A stretch of DNA of 64,000 nucleotides from Tateyamaria sp. Alg231-49 (GTDB lineage Bacteria > Pseudomonadota > Alphaproteobacteria > Rhodobacterales > Rhodobacteraceae). Both the position numbers and the translations under genes were made by a program. Location: assembly GCF_900143535.1 (NCBI RefSeq), contig NZ_FRFA01000001.1:676554-740553 (forward strand), read 5' to 3'. This document shows, in pieces, positions 27,031 to 36,915 of this stretch (its first letter is position 1; each line of letters begins with the position of its first letter). The notes beneath the pieces were generated by a model, which had not been told where the DNA came from, searched no databases, and saw only the letters and a list, made by a program, of their open reading frames with translations.

Positions 27031-28020
27031 ATGGCCGCGCGCAAAGCCAGAACCAAACCGAATGTGTCTGCGGAGGAGTTGAAAGCCTACTACAAAGACA
27101 TGCTTTTGATCCGCCGGTTTGAAGAAAAAGCCGGTCAGTTGTACGGCATGGGCCTAATTGGCGGCTTTTGCCACCTCTACATCGGGCAAGAGGCCGTTGT
27201 TGTTGGCCTCGAGGCCGCGGCCAAAGAAGGCGACAAGCGCATCACTTCCTACCGTGATCACGGCCACATGTTGGCCTGCGGCATGGACCCTAACGGCGTG
27301 ATGGCCGAATTGACGGGCCGCGAGGGCGGGTATTCCAAAGGCAAAGGCGGCTCCATGCACATGTTCTCGAAAGAGAAGCATTTCTATGGTGGTCACGGTA
27401 TCGTTGCCGCGCAGGTGCCACTTGGGGCCGGTCTGGCCTTTTCCGACATGTACAAAGGCAACGACAATGTGACTTTCACCTATTTTGGTGACGGTGCTGC
27501 GAACCAGGGTCAGGTTTACGAGGCCTACAACATGGCTGAACTGTGGATGCTGCCTGTGGTTTTTGTCATTGAAAACAACCAATACGCCATGGGTACCTCG
27601 ACCAAACGATCGACCAAATCGCCCAGCTATTGGGAACGTGGGGCCGCGTACGGCATTCCGGGCGAAGAGGTTGACGGAATGGACGTACTGGCCGTCAAGG
27701 CCGCCGGTCAGAAGGCGGTCGAGCACTGCCGCGCAGGCAAAGGCCCATATATTCTGGAAATAAAGACCTACCGTTATCGCGGCCACTCGATGTCCGACCC
27801 GGCCAAGTATCGCACCCGCGAAGAGGTTCAAAAGATGCGTGATGAGCGTGACCCCATTGAAGCCGTGCGGTCCATGCTGCTGACCGGCAAGCACGCCACC
27901 GAAGATGACCTAAAGGCCATCGATAAACAGATCAAAGACGTCGTGAACGCCAGCGCCGAGTTCGCCAAGGAAAGCCCTGAACCGGCCCTCGACGAGCTTT
28001 GGACAGATATCTACGCGTAA
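27031..28020 (+). CDS. pdhA: Pyruvate dehydrogenase E1 component, alpha subunit
   Basis: A 329-residue thiamine-diphosphate enzyme subunit. The start at 27031 is six bases after GAGG. The E1-alpha signatures are [69 protein letters not shown], and the ThDP motif [17 protein letters not shown]...NNQYAMGTS. With pdhB it decarboxylates pyruvate and acetylates the E2 lipoyl groups. First gene of pdhABC; the palindrome at 26992 lies directly upstream. Confidence 0.97.
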   Translation: MAARKARTKPNVSAEELKAYYKDMLLIRRFEEKAGQLYGMGLIGGFCHLYIGQEAVVVGLEAAAKEGDKRITSYRDHGHMLACGMDPNGVMAELTGREGGYSKGKGGSMHMFSKEKHFYGGHGIVAAQVPLGAGLAFSDMYKGNDNVTFTYFGDGAANQGQVYEAYNMAELWMLPVVFVIENNQYAMGTSTKRSTKSPSYWERGAAYGIPGEEVDGMDVLAVKAAGQKAVEHCRAGKGPYILEIKTYRYRGHSMSDPAKYRTREEVQKMRDERDPIEAVRSMLLTGKHATEDDLKAIDKQIKDVVNASAEFAKESPEPALDELWTDIYA

Positions 28021-28033
28021 AGGAGAGACGACA

Positions 28034-29398
28034 ATGGCAACCGAAATTCTCATGCCCGCCCTCTCTCCGACCATGGAAGAAGGCACATTGGCCAAATGGC
28101 TCGTCAAGGAAGGCGACACTGTCTCGTCTGGCGACATCATGGCCGAAATTGAAACCGACAAGGCCACGATGGAATTCGAGGCTGTCGATGAGGGGATCAT
28201 CGGCAAGATCCTGATCGAGGAAGGCACCGAAGGCGTAAAAGTGAACACCGCCATCGCGATCCTGATCGAAGAAGGGGAAAGCGTCGATGATGTCGCCAGC
28301 GCCACTGCCCCGGCGGCGGCTGCTGAAGCGGCCCCGGCCGCCGCTGCACCAGCGGCCTCTACAGCCCCCGCTGCGCCTTCTGTCGACACCAGCCCCGACT
28401 GGCCCGAAGGCACGCCAATGAAGCAGCAAACCGTCCGCGAAGCTTTGCGCGACGGCATGGCCGAAGAAATGCGCAGCGACGACAACGTGTTTCTGATGGG
28501 CGAAGAGGTTGCCGAATACCAAGGCGCCTACAAGATTTCGCAGGGCATGCTGGACGAATTCGGCCCCAAACGCGTGATGGACACGCCAATCACCGAACAC
28601 GGCTTTGCTGGGATCGGTGTCGGTGCGGCCTTTGGCGGGCTCAAGCCTATCGTCGAGTTCATGACTTTCAACTTTGCCATGCAAGCGATCGACCACATTA
28701 TCAACTCTGCGGCCAAGACGCTGTATATGTCTGGTGGTCAGATGGGCGCGCCCATGGTTTTCCGCGGCCCCAACGGCGCTGCGGCACGCGTCGGTGCCCA
28801 GCACTCGCAGGATTATGCGGCGTGGTACATGCAGATTCCAGGTCTGAAGGTCGTGATGCCCTATTCGGCCTCCGACTATAAAGGACTGATGAAAACGGCG
28901 ATCCGCGATCCCAACCCTATCATCTTCCTTGAGAACGAAATTCTCTATGGCCGCACCTTTGATGTGCCTGACATGGACGACTACACCGTACCGTTCGGCA
29001 AGGCGCGCATCTGGCGTGAAGGCGATGATTGCACGATCGTTTCCTTTGGCATCGGCATGCAATACGCATTGGCCGCAGCCGAAAAGCTGGCCGAAGAAGG
29101 GATCAATTGTGATGTCATCGATCTGCGTACACTGCGCCCGATGGACACCGGCGCGATCCTGAATTCCGTCATGAAAACAAATCGCTGTATCACTGTAGAA
29201 GAAGGTTGGCCGCAAGGCTCAGTCGGCAACTACATCAGTTCAGTCATCATGCAGGAAGCGTTTGACTACCTCGACGCACCGGTGATCAACTGTACCGGCA
29301 AGGACGTTCCAATGCCCTACGCCGCGAACCTCGAAAAACACGCGCTGTTGACGACCGACGAAGTGATCGCCGCCGTCAAACAAGTCACTTACCGCTAA
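28034..29398 (+). CDS. pdhB: Pyruvate dehydrogenase E1 beta subunit with N-terminal lipoyl domain
   Basis: A 454-residue protein, about 125 residues longer than plain E1-beta because of an N-terminal lipoyl domain (residues 1-85, lipoylated lysine in ETDKATMEF) and an Ala/Pro-rich linker at about 92-118. The rest is the transketolase-like E1-beta: [55 protein letters not shown] and the C-terminal transketolase domain with [10 protein letters not shown] and [12 protein letters not shown]. This layout is known from rhizobia and Rhodobacterales. GGAGAG precedes the ATG; spacing from pdhA is 13 bases. Confidence 0.97.
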   Translation: MATEILMPALSPTMEEGTLAKWLVKEGDTVSSGDIMAEIETDKATMEFEAVDEGIIGKILIEEGTEGVKVNTAIAILIEEGESVDDVASATAPAAAAEAAPAAAAPAASTAPAAPSVDTSPDWPEGTPMKQQTVREALRDGMAEEMRSDDNVFLMGEEVAEYQGAYKISQGMLDEFGPKRVMDTPITEHGFAGIGVGAAFGGLKPIVEFMTFNFAMQAIDHIINSAAKTLYMSGGQMGAPMVFRGPNGAAARVGAQHSQDYAAWYMQIPGLKVVMPYSASDYKGLMKTAIRDPNPIIFLENEILYGRTFDVPDMDDYTVPFGKARIWREGDDCTIVSFGIGMQYALAAAEKLAEEGINCDVIDLRTLRPMDTGAILNSVMKTNRCITVEEGWPQGSVGNYISSVIMQEAFDYLDAPVINCTGKDVPMPYAANLEKHALLTTDEVIAAVKQVTYR

Positions 29399-29408
29399 GG
29401 AGCCGGAG

Positions 29409-30701
29409 ATGCCTACAGAAATTCTCATGCCCGCCCTGTCACCCACGATGGAGGAAGGCACGCTTGCGAAGTGGCTGGTCAAAGAAGGGGATACGGTTGC
29501 CTCCGGTGATCTTCTGGCCGAGATTGAAACCGACAAGGCCACGATGGAATTCGAGGCCGTGGACGAAGGGGTAGTTGGCAAGATCCTTGTCGCAGAGGGC
29601 ACCGAAGGCGTGAAGGTCAACACCGCCATCGCTGTGCTGCTTGAGGACGGGGAAAGTGCGGACGATATTGGCTCCGCTCCCGCTGCGGCACATGCGGCAG
29701 CACCAGAGCCTGCAAGCCAACCCGAGGCCACGAGTGCGCCCGCTGCAACACCTGTTCCGGCAGCGCCCGCGTCGGCTGATGGGGCTCGTGTGTTCGCGTC
29801 GCCGCTTGCCCGACGGATTGCTGGGCAAAAAGGTTTGGACCTTAGCGCGATCAAGGGTTCAGGTCCACATGGCCGCATTGTCAAAGCAGACGTCGAAAAC
29901 ACCGCAGCCGCACCCGCCACCAAATCGGCCGCACCAAGCGCGGATGCACCTACAGCCGCCGCACCGACAGGTCCATCCAGCGACGCTATTGCGCGGATGT
30001 ATGAGGGCCGAGAGTACGAGGAAGTCAAACTCGACGGAATGCGTAAAACCATCGCCGTACGCCTGACAGAAGCCAAACAAACGGTACCACATTTCTACCT
30101 GCGCCGGGATATTCAGCTCGACGCTCTCCTTGAATTCCGCGGCACCCTGAACGGCCAGCTCGCAGATCGCGGTGTAAAGCTGTCGGTCAATGATTTCATC
30201 ATCAAGGCGTGTGCGATTGCGCTGCAACAGGTGCCGGATGCCAATGCTGTATGGGCCGGTGACCGGATGCTGAAGCTGACTCCGTCAGACGTGGCCGTTG
30301 CAGTCGCGATAGAGGGCGGGCTGTTCACGCCTGTGCTGCAAGACGCCCATCAAAAGTCGCTGTCGGCCCTCTCTGCAGAGATGAAAGACTTGGCAACTCG
30401 CGCGCGCGATCGCAAGCTCGCGCCTCACGAATACCAAGGCGGCAGTTTTGCTATCTCCAACCTCGGTATGTTCGGCATCGACAACTTCGATGCGGTGATC
30501 AACCCACCGCACGGTGCGATCCTCGCTGTAGGCGCCGGGGTAAAGAAACCGGTTGTTGGGAAGGATGGCGAGCTTGGCGTTGCGACAGTTATGTCCGTGA
30601 CACTGTCTGTCGATCACCGCGTGATTGATGGGGCACTGGGTGCCCAGTTGCTCAATGCGATCAAGGAAAACCTTGAAAACCCGCTGGCAATGTTGGCGTA
30701 A
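29409..30701 (+). CDS. pdhC: Dihydrolipoamide acetyltransferase (E2) of pyruvate dehydrogenase
   Basis: A 430-residue E2 with one lipoyl domain (residues 1-85, ETDKATMEF), a Pro/Ala linker, the peripheral subunit-binding domain ([18 protein letters not shown]...[11 protein letters not shown], about 120-155), a second linker and the acetyltransferase core with the catalytic [16 protein letters not shown] near the end. Its lipoyl domain is very close to that of pdhB. Ten bases separate it from pdhB, and a terminator follows the stop. E3 is supplied by the distant lpdA. Confidence 0.97.
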   Translation: MPTEILMPALSPTMEEGTLAKWLVKEGDTVASGDLLAEIETDKATMEFEAVDEGVVGKILVAEGTEGVKVNTAIAVLLEDGESADDIGSAPAAAHAAAPEPASQPEATSAPAATPVPAAPASADGARVFASPLARRIAGQKGLDLSAIKGSGPHGRIVKADVENTAAAPATKSAAPSADAPTAAAPTGPSSDAIARMYEGREYEEVKLDGMRKTIAVRLTEAKQTVPHFYLRRDIQLDALLEFRGTLNGQLADRGVKLSVNDFIIKACAIALQQVPDANAVWAGDRMLKLTPSDVAVAVAIEGGLFTPVLQDAHQKSLSALSAEMKDLATRARDRKLAPHEYQGGSFAISNLGMFGIDNFDAVINPPHGAILAVGAGVKKPVVGKDGELGVATVMSVTLSVDHRVIDGALGAQLLNAIKENLENPLAMLA

Positions 30702-30718
30702 TCAGCCACCAAAAACGT

Positions 30719-30756
30719 AAAAAAGGCCGGAGCGATTGCTCCGGCCTTTCTGTTTT
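30719..30756. terminator. Terminator between pdhC and cysE
   Basis: AAGGCCGGAGC and GCTCCGGCCTT, 11-bp perfect arms around GATT, with As on the left and a T-rich stretch on the right; serves the convergent pdhC and cysE transcripts. Confidence 0.93.
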
Positions 30757-30768
30757 AGATCACTAAAA

Positions 30769-31578
30769 CTACTGATCCTTGCCCAGCATATGGTTCATGG
30801 ACACCGCAGGCTGATCACATCCCGCCTCGCCCACAATCCGTGCCGGTATACCAGCAACCGTTTTACAGGGTGGGACTTCCTCAAGAACGACGGATCCGGC
30901 GGCGATTCGACTGCAATTGCCCACCCGGATGTTTCCAAGAACCTTGGCCCCTGCCCCAATCAGAACGCCGTCGCCAATCTTTGGATGGCGGTCTTCTTCT
31001 TCCTTGCCTGTCCCGCCAAGCGTTACGGAATGCAGCATAGAGACATCGTTTCCCACCACCGCCGTCTCACCGATGACAATAGAATGGGCGTGATCAATCA
31101 TGATCCCTTTCCCAATGGACGCCGCCGGGTGAATGTCCACTCCGAAAATCTCCGACACCCGCATCTGGAAGAAATAAGCGAGGTCCTGATGCCCCTCCGT
31201 CCAAAGGAAATGGCCAACCCGATAAGCTTGGATGGCCTGATAGCCTTTAAAGTACAGAATGGGCTGTACCAACCGGTGACACGCCGGATCACGCTCATAG
31301 ACAGCTACCAAATCGGACCGGGCGGCATCGACCAACTCCGGAGACTTTTGATACGCCTCTTCCACAATTTCACGCACCACCACCATCGACATCTCGTTTG
31401 ACGCCAGCTTTGCCGCGATGCGGTAAGATAACGCCTTTTCGATGGATTTGTGATGCAGAATACAAGCATGGACGAACCCACCGATCAGCGGTTCTTCCAC
31501 AACCGCCTGACGAGCTTCATCATTTATTTGCTCCCACAGGGGATCAATCGCAGTAATATTTGTTTTGAGATAAGCCAT
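30769..31578 (-). CDS. cysE: Serine O-acetyltransferase
   Basis: A 269-residue enzyme acetylating serine for cysteine synthesis. Start 31578 follows AAAGGA. N-terminal helical domain, then left-handed beta-helix hexapeptide repeats with the catalytic histidines in IMIDHAHSIVIGETAVVG and MLHSVTLGGTGK. The C-terminal tail continues past PARIVG into a short extension where cysteine synthase normally docks and where cysteine feedback acts. In Rhodobacterales cysE commonly borders the gene transfer agent cluster, which fits the remnants immediately upstream. Confidence 0.96.
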   Translation of the reverse strand: MAYLKTNITAIDPLWEQINDEARQAVVEEPLIGGFVHACILHHKSIEKALSYRIAAKLASNEMSMVVVREIVEEAYQKSPELVDAARSDLVAVYERDPACHRLVQPILYFKGYQAIQAYRVGHFLWTEGHQDLAYFFQMRVSEIFGVDIHPAASIGKGIMIDHAHSIVIGETAVVGNDVSMLHSVTLGGTGKEEEDRHPKIGDGVLIGAGAKVLGNIRVGNCSRIAAGSVVLEEVPPCKTVAGIPARIVGEAGCDQPAVSMNHMLGKDQ

Positions 31579-31663
31579 GACCCATCCTTTCGAGTGCTGC
31601 ATACCCTAGATAAGACGTTTTTTCCAAACGCAAACCTGTGATGCACACCATCTAAAGACGCGA

Positions 31664-31951
31664 TCAATGGTGAGAGCCATGTTCGACCAACTCCTGTAAA
31701 ACCAAAATGAGGGCCTTGGCGAAGTCGGGAGTGCATGTCGGCGGCTCGGCACTCATACCTGCACCACGGGCCGCTCCTGCCAGCGTACCGTCCCCAAATT
31801 GAGCATGTCGCACCCCGGTGCTCTCTCTAAATCGGTCAGCGACACAGGCGTTACGCACCAATGCGCCCGCCATGTATGCCCGCGATTCCGGAGCAACCGC
31901 CAAAAGGGCGCGCCCCGCACAAAAAAGATCGGCCATGACCACCGGGCGCAT
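31664..31951 (-). CDS. Small protein linked to gene transfer agent clusters (DUF7742-like)
   Basis: A 95-residue protein whose ATG overlaps the stop of the tail-gene remnant (TAATG). The composition and blocks RALLAVAPESR, DRFRESTGVRHAQFGDGTL and ALILVLQELVE fit the small protein usually found at the very end of Rhodobacterales gene transfer agent clusters, next to cysE. Its function is unknown. The frame is intact, so it survived the deletion that removed most of the cluster; whether it is still expressed depends on the remnant promoter upstream of orfg1. Confidence 0.65.
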   Translation of the reverse strand: MRPVVMADLFCAGRALLAVAPESRAYMAGALVRNACVADRFRESTGVRHAQFGDGTLAGAARGAGMSAEPPTCTPDFAKALILVLQELVEHGSHH

Positions 31952-32172
31952 TAGGGGTCTACCGTCAGGTTAGCAAATACCCCAATACCATAACGCGCCG
32001 AATTCTGAGCCACCGCAATTTCAAATGGGCCTGCCATGCCATCCGCCAAACGATCTGCGTCACTGTACATCCAGCTTGGCGCAGTCACGGTTTCTTCCCG
32101 AATGACGCCACCGTCCTGCAAGACCCGCACGGTGTAACTCTCTGTGTCTTCAGCCAACGGCACCCTGCATCT
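31951..32172 (-). pseudogene. 3' remnant of gene transfer agent orfg15 (host specificity/tail protein)
   Basis: About 73 codons remain, matching the C-terminal end of the roughly 1300-residue RcGTA orfg15 tail protein: VPLAEDTESYTVRVLQDGG, then a strand-rich stretch ending GPFEIAVAQNSARYGIGVFANLTVDP. No native start exists; the frame simply opens inside the terminase remnant. The rest of orfg15, with orfg3 to orfg14, is missing. The assignment rests on remembered family patterns. Confidence 0.7.
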
Positions 32173-33034
32173 GCGCACCCACTACAACAATCCCGCACTC
32201 ATCGGCAGACTTTCCACTGGTGATTGCCGGGTCCACCCCAACAACAATACGGTCGAACTCGGCAGGCGCCTTACGATGACAAAGCTCCAACATCTCACCA
32301 GTCCAGAGCGCACCCTCAGCATCGCTCAACAACACACCGTCCAATTCCTGACGGCCCAGTCGCGTCCCGGCATATCGGGCCCTGACCTCTTCCAGAAACG
32401 ACCCTGCCAGATTGGCAGCGTTGGCCTCGGTCGGGGCGTGAGTGGTAACGGTCGAAGGCAACTGAAGCAGCATTTTCAGCGCGCCTATATTGCGCGGCGT
32501 CGTCGTCACACAAACCTGCGGTTTCTCACCTAGACGCAAAGCGAACTGCAACATGTCCCACGTGTCTTGCGCCTTCTTCCACTTGGCCATCTCATCGACC
32601 CAAGCAGCATCAAACTGCGGCCCCCGCAATCCCTCCGGGTCAAAAGCGGTATGTACGCTCGCCACAGCACCGTTCGGCCAGATCAAGCGTTTGCGGCTCG
32701 CCTCCCATTTCGGACGGCGATCGGGCGGTGAACAGGCCAGAATGCCGCTTTCACCAAAAATCATAACTTCGCGCACCTGCTCGATGGTTTCGCCAACCAA
32801 GGCCACGCGGCGCGCGCGCCCTTTGTCAAACGGGGTCGCCCCTTCGACCTGAGATCGCACCCATTCGGCACCTGCGCGCGTCTTGCCCGCCCCGCGTCCC
32901 CCCATGATCACCCAAGTGCGCCAGTCGCCCTCAGGAGGCAATTGATGTGGCATCGCCCAGAACTCGAACAAAAAAGGGAGGGCGCACAAGGCGCCCTCTC
33001 CCAACTCACTCAGAAACGCGTCCTGCGCTTGCAC
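32150..33034 (-). pseudogene. Truncated gene transfer agent terminase large subunit (orfg2)
   Basis: About 294 residues of a protein normally near 440. The ATPase domain is complete: Walker A in VIMGGRGAGKTRAGAEWVRSQ, Walker B in FDAAWVDEMAKW, and the coupling motif CVTTTPR. The nuclease domain begins (RIVVGVDPAITSGKSADECG, first catalytic aspartate) but ends after GAQMQG; four foreign codons and TGA follow. The remaining nuclease residues are lost, so headful cutting is not possible. The exact start is uncertain: the GTG at 33034 overlaps the end of orfg1 as usual for this gene pair; the frame is open to 33142. Confidence 0.85.
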
Positions 33035-33350
33035 AGGTACGGAGGCGAGCAAGCGCGCACCGTACCTCAACTCCGGCAGCGTCAAGGTCCAAGGCATATC
33101 CGCCTTGGGCAATGCGACTGCGTTTTTGTCTGACTTCTGCAAGCGTCGTCTCCAATCTTTGGCAACTCACAAGCACAGTGTTCAAATCCGTTCCTTTGGA
33201 TTTGAGCTCAGTACCGCTGACGTCCTCCCCCGCTTCGACCCTTTCTTTGAGGGCCCTGAACTCACGACGAAGATCGCCGAGTGAGTTGTGCACGTCGAGC
33301 AGCAGCTCGTCCGTGCGAGCTTCTTCAAGCCCCGGGGTGATAAGTGTCAT
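33006..33350 (-). CDS. Gene transfer agent orfg1 (small terminase-like)
   Basis: A 114-residue, mostly helical protein. It has the shape of RcGTA orfg1: an N-terminal coiled-coil helix (LLLDVHNSLGDLRREFRALKERVEAGED), a second helical region with TVLVSCQRLETTLAEVRQKRSR and the end VEVRCALARLRTC. In RcGTA this is the small terminase partner for DNA packaging. The gene itself looks intact and overlaps the truncated terminase; with the cluster gone it can have no packaging role. Confidence 0.75.
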   Translation of the reverse strand: MTLITPGLEEARTDELLLDVHNSLGDLRREFRALKERVEAGEDVSGTELKSKGTDLNTVLVSCQRLETTLAEVRQKRSRIAQGGYALDLDAAGVEVRCALARLRTCASAGRVSE

Positions 33351-33398
33351 ATGTGCAAAACCTCTCATGCGTTGGGTATCCCCCGCACGAGCAAAATG

Positions 33399-33432
33399 AA
33401 AAAGCGGCCCCGGATCACTCCGACGGCCGCTT
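33399..33432 (-). terminator. Terminator downstream of mltG
   Basis: Read on the minus strand: AAGCGGCC, a 15-base loop, GGCCGCTT and further Ts. It lies about 180 bases past the mltG stop and 50 bases before orfg1, separating the fab-mltG operon from the gene transfer agent remnant. The 33351-33612 interval holds no gene. Confidence 0.7.
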
Positions 33433-33612
33433 ACCCACTTTTCCTACCTTGCCACAAGTTATACGTGTGACCGTGCGCAGAGTCAAGGAAAATCCGGTTC
33501 CCATCAACGGACGCACCGTGCGCTCCAGTTAACAAAACCTTTATTTATCAGAACCCTGAGCGACTACCGCCTTGATAACGCGACACAACCCTAAAGTGTG
33601 TTACACCTCTAC

Positions 33613-34779
33613 TCAGCCGCCATCGCTCTGCGACGCTCGCTCCGCTTCGATCTCACGCCAGCGGGCCACATTGCGATTGTGCTCGTCCAACGTCTCGGCA
33701 AAGGCATGGCCGCCGGTTCCATCCGCGACAAAGAAGACATAAGGCGTATCAGCCGGTTGAGCGGCAGCCATCAGGCTGGCCCGACCCGGATTTGCAATCG
33801 GCGTCGGCGGCAAACCTTCGATCACGTAGGTGTTCCAAGGGGTCACCGCACGCAGTTCGGAACGGCGCAATCCGCGGCCCAACACGCCCTGCCCTTTGGT
33901 GATGCCGTAAATCACCGTCGGGTCTGTCTGCAGCCGCATGCCACGATTCAGACGGTTGACAAAAACAGAGGATACTTGCGGCCTTTCGTCAGCCACCCCG
34001 GTTTCCTTTTCGATGATCGACGCAAGTGTCAGCAACTCTTCAGGGCTGTTCAAAGGCAGATCAGGATCACGCGCTTCCCAGGCGGCGGAGACCCACAATT
34101 CCTGCTGTTCGGCCATCTGCGCCAAAACGTCGGCCCGCTCATCCCCCTTACGGACCTCATAGCTGTCAGGAGCCAACGCCCCTTCCGGCGGGATCTCCTC
34201 GACAGCGCCCCGCAAAACGTCCATGCCACGCAACGCAGTCACGATCTGCCAGCTGGTGACCCCTTCGGCCAACGCAATGCGATACCGGGTGTCCTGCGCG
34301 TCTCTCACTTCAGAATAAAGCGGAGGCGCCTCATCAACACCGGGCTCAAATTCAACGCGCTCGACAAATCGGTTGGTGGTCGGATCCAATTCACGCACCA
34401 GCGCGCTCAATCGATTGACCCCAATGCGATAGACGACCTCGGTACCGCAGGTGCTCGCCCCGCCGCGCGTGACCACATCTACGATCTCTTCCATTGAGGC
34501 ACCGGGTTCAACCAAAAAGCTGCCGGCCTTCAACTCGCCTGACTTGCCAGCATAATCAGCGCCCATCCGAAAAATCGACGCGCTTGAAACAGCCCCTTCG
34601 GCCGCCAAATCCTCGCTCACGCGTAGAAAGTTCGACCCGCGATCCACCTGCACACAAATCGCATCAGCAAGTGGCCCCGGCCCTTCATACTGGCCCCGGC
34701 CCCACAAGATCAGGCCACCAAGCACAAACAGGGCGACAATCAATAAGGTCAACGCGTTAGACGCGATGGATCGCCACAT
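33613..34779 (-). CDS. mltG: Endolytic murein transglycosylase
   Basis: A 388-residue inner-membrane protein: one N-terminal helix (residues 8-27), a LysM-like segment, then the YceG catalytic domain with the essential glutamate in TLASIIEKETG, and VNRLNRGMRLQTDPTVIYG, NTYVIEGLPPTPIANPG and YVFFVADGTGGHAFAETLDEHN. It cuts nascent glycan strands and sets their length. The ATG shares a base with the fabF stop (TAATG), so translation is coupled to fabF. Confidence 0.95.
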   Translation of the reverse strand: MWRSIASNALTLLIVALFVLGGLILWGRGQYEGPGPLADAICVQVDRGSNFLRVSEDLAAEGAVSSASIFRMGADYAGKSGELKAGSFLVEPGASMEEIVDVVTRGGASTCGTEVVYRIGVNRLSALVRELDPTTNRFVERVEFEPGVDEAPPLYSEVRDAQDTRYRIALAEGVTSWQIVTALRGMDVLRGAVEEIPPEGALAPDSYEVRKGDERADVLAQMAEQQELWVSAAWEARDPDLPLNSPEELLTLASIIEKETGVADERPQVSSVFVNRLNRGMRLQTDPTVIYGITKGQGVLGRGLRRSELRAVTPWNTYVIEGLPPTPIANPGRASLMAAAQPADTPYVFFVADGTGGHAFAETLDEHNRNVARWREIEAERASQSDGG

Positions 34780-36038
34780 TAGCTGACTTTCCCAAAGATC
34801 ACGCTGGCATTCGTGCCACCAAAGCCAAAACTGTTGGAGAGGGCATAGTTTACCGTCCGCTCACGCTTGGCGTTGGGCGCCAGATCAATGGGCGTTTCCA
34901 CAGCGGGGTTGTCGAGGTTGATAGTCGGTGGGCAAACCTGATCACGGATCGCAAGAATGGAGAATATTGCCTCAATCGCGCCAGCAGCTCCCAGCAAGTG
35001 TCCCGTAGCCGATTTGGTCGAGGACATGGTGACATTGCCCGCATGATCTCCAAGCATCCGCTGCACGGCACCCAATTCGATGGTATCCGCCATGGTCGAA
35101 GTGCCGTGAGCGTTGATATAGTCGATGTCCGATGGCTCTAGACCCGCATTGCGCAGCGCTGCGCGCATAGACCGCTCACCGCCCTCACCATCTTCGGACG
35201 GGGCCGTGATGTGATAGGCATCGCCCGACAGGCCATAGCCGCAAACCTCGGCATAAATTTTCGCACCACGGGCCACCGCGTGCTCGTATTCTTCCAGCAC
35301 CACAATGCCCGCACCCTCGCCCATGACAAACCCATCCCGGTCTGCATCATAGGGGCGGCTGGCCTTGGTCGGCTCATCGCCTCGTTTGGTAGACAGGGCC
35401 TTACAGGCGTTAAAACCCGCGATCCCGATTTTACAGATCGCCGCCTCGGCACCACCAGCAACCATGACATCTGCATCACCCAGCATGATCAGGCGGGCCG
35501 CGTCACCTATGGCATGAGCACCTGTGGAACATGCGGTGACCACCGAATGGTTCGGTCCCTTGAACTGATAACGGATACTGACCTGACCGGAAATCAGGTT
35601 GATCAGCGCCCCGGGTACAAAGAACGGGCTGACGCGTCGCGGGCCCTTCTCTTCCATCATAACGGCGGTGTTGGCGATAGAATTCAGTCCACCAATACCG
35701 GAACCAATCAGGACGCCCGTGCGCTCGCGATCTTCACGCCCTTCTGGCATCCAACCGGAATCCTCAACCGCTTGCTGCGCAGCGGCCATGCCATAGAGAA
35801 TAAAGGTATCGACCTTGCGCTGTTCCTTCGGCGCCATATAGGCATCGCCATTGAAGGTGCCGTCAGAGCCGTCACCAAGTGGGACTTCGCAGGCATACGT
35901 GGTGGCCAGTCCCTCGGGGTCAAACCCGGTAATGGGCCCAGCGCCCGACTGTCCATCAAGAATCCGAGACCAAGAGGCGTCAACCCCATCCGCCAACGGC
36001 GTCACCAACCCCAACCCTGTCACCACTACTCTGCGCAT
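34779..36038 (-). CDS. fabF: Beta-ketoacyl-ACP synthase II
   Basis: A 419-residue condensing enzyme elongating acyl-ACP with malonyl-ACP. Start 36038 gives the standard MRRVVVTGLGLVTPLADG. The catalytic triad is in SVVTACSTGAHAIG (Cys), NAHGTST (His) and SATGHLLGAAG (His). The order acpP, fabF, mltG is conserved, here with a GNAT gene inserted before fabF. Confidence 0.97.
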   Translation of the reverse strand: MRRVVVTGLGLVTPLADGVDASWSRILDGQSGAGPITGFDPEGLATTYACEVPLGDGSDGTFNGDAYMAPKEQRKVDTFILYGMAAAQQAVEDSGWMPEGREDRERTGVLIGSGIGGLNSIANTAVMMEEKGPRRVSPFFVPGALINLISGQVSIRYQFKGPNHSVVTACSTGAHAIGDAARLIMLGDADVMVAGGAEAAICKIGIAGFNACKALSTKRGDEPTKASRPYDADRDGFVMGEGAGIVVLEEYEHAVARGAKIYAEVCGYGLSGDAYHITAPSEDGEGGERSMRAALRNAGLEPSDIDYINAHGTSTMADTIELGAVQRMLGDHAGNVTMSSTKSATGHLLGAAGAIEAIFSILAIRDQVCPPTINLDNPAVETPIDLAPNAKRERTVNYALSNSFGFGGTNASVIFGKVS

Positions 36039-36231
36039 GGTCTGCCCTCTCACTTGCCTTTTGGCCTCATACCGCGCCGCACGGTCCGTGTACAAGCCCC
36101 CGGCCAAGCGAGACCTTGCCCCTGCAAAGGTGGATAGGGCGCGAAAATTTGGTAATGAAGGTTATCCAGAGGCGCCAAATCAATAGGGACAAGCGCCTGC
36201 AAGGCGCGCCGATTGACCACGGCTAACACGC

Positions 36232-36768
36232 TCACACCTGTGGCGGAGACTTGCGCAAAAGCAACTCTACCGGCCCGCCCATGTAATCAGCGCTGCGCAT
36301 CGGGACATATCCAAGGCGCTGCGCAAGACCCAAAGAAACTTTGTGGACGGGTTCTACCATGCAGGTCAGCGGCCCTGTAATCACCCGGTCAAACCAATCA
36401 TGTGCGGCCTGCGCAGCCTCCAGACCAATGCCCTTGCCATGCACATCCGGCACCAGCACCCAACCGGCTTCGGGGATGCTGTCAAAGTCCTTCCCCATAC
36501 CTCGCGCACCATAAAAAAAGCCAACCTGCCCGATCATGCGCTTGGTGCCATGTTCTTCAATGCCCCATTGACCAAAGCCGGTCATTTGCCAATGGCCCGC
36601 ATTGGCCAGAAATTTCTGCCAGCATAGGTCGCGTGAGCGCGGGGCACCGCCGGTAAAGCGGACAACCTCCGGCATCGCCCAAATCTCTGCAAAACGATCA
36701 AAGTCGTCGGGGCGCATCGCGCGCAGCGTAATGCGCGCCGTGTTAATCGTCGGTATATGTCTGCTCAT
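36232..36768 (-). CDS. GNAT acetyltransferase, RimJ/RimL type
   Basis: A 178-residue protein with the RimL-like opening (TINTARITLRAMRPDDFDRFAEIWAMPEVVRF) and the acetyl-CoA pocket region GWVLVPDVHGKGIGLEAAQAAHDW, followed by the VHKVSLGLAQRLGYVPM motif. It probably acetylates an amino group on a protein or small molecule; the substrate is unknown. Inserted between acpP and fabF on the same strand, behind the acpP terminator. Confidence 0.88.
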   Translation of the reverse strand: MSRHIPTINTARITLRAMRPDDFDRFAEIWAMPEVVRFTGGAPRSRDLCWQKFLANAGHWQMTGFGQWGIEEHGTKRMIGQVGFFYGARGMGKDFDSIPEAGWVLVPDVHGKGIGLEAAQAAHDWFDRVITGPLTCMVEPVHKVSLGLAQRLGYVPMRSADYMGGPVELLLRKSPPQV

Positions 36769-36854
36769 ATTGGGTGTCCTGCTCGATCACCGGGCTTTTT
36801 ATTGAGAGTGCGCGGCACCTCACAAAAATACAACCCACGTTTGAACGCGCGCAC

Positions 36855-36895
36855 AAAAAACGGCGCCCTTTCGCAAGAAAGAGCGCCGTTTTTTT
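36855..36895. terminator. Strong terminator after acpP
   Basis: A long stem in which CGGCGC pairs with GCGCCG and CTTTC with GAAAG around a GCAA loop, with As and Ts on both sides. It lies 20 bases past acpP and should strongly reduce read-through into the GNAT gene, matching the need for far more ACP than FabF. Confidence 0.92.
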
Positions 36896-36915
36896 AGGCC
36901 CAAAGGCCGTATGTC

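Noticed and set aside
27932..29215. 427-codon minus-strand frame across pdhA/pdhB
   Set aside because: Antisense of pdhA and pdhB, which are certain genes.
36050..36235. 61-codon frame between the GNAT gene and fabF with a GTGA overlap
   Set aside because: The overlap is suggestive, but the peptide has no likeness, ends in a Arg/Lys-rich low-quality stretch and lacks a ribosome binding site; more likely the fabF leader.
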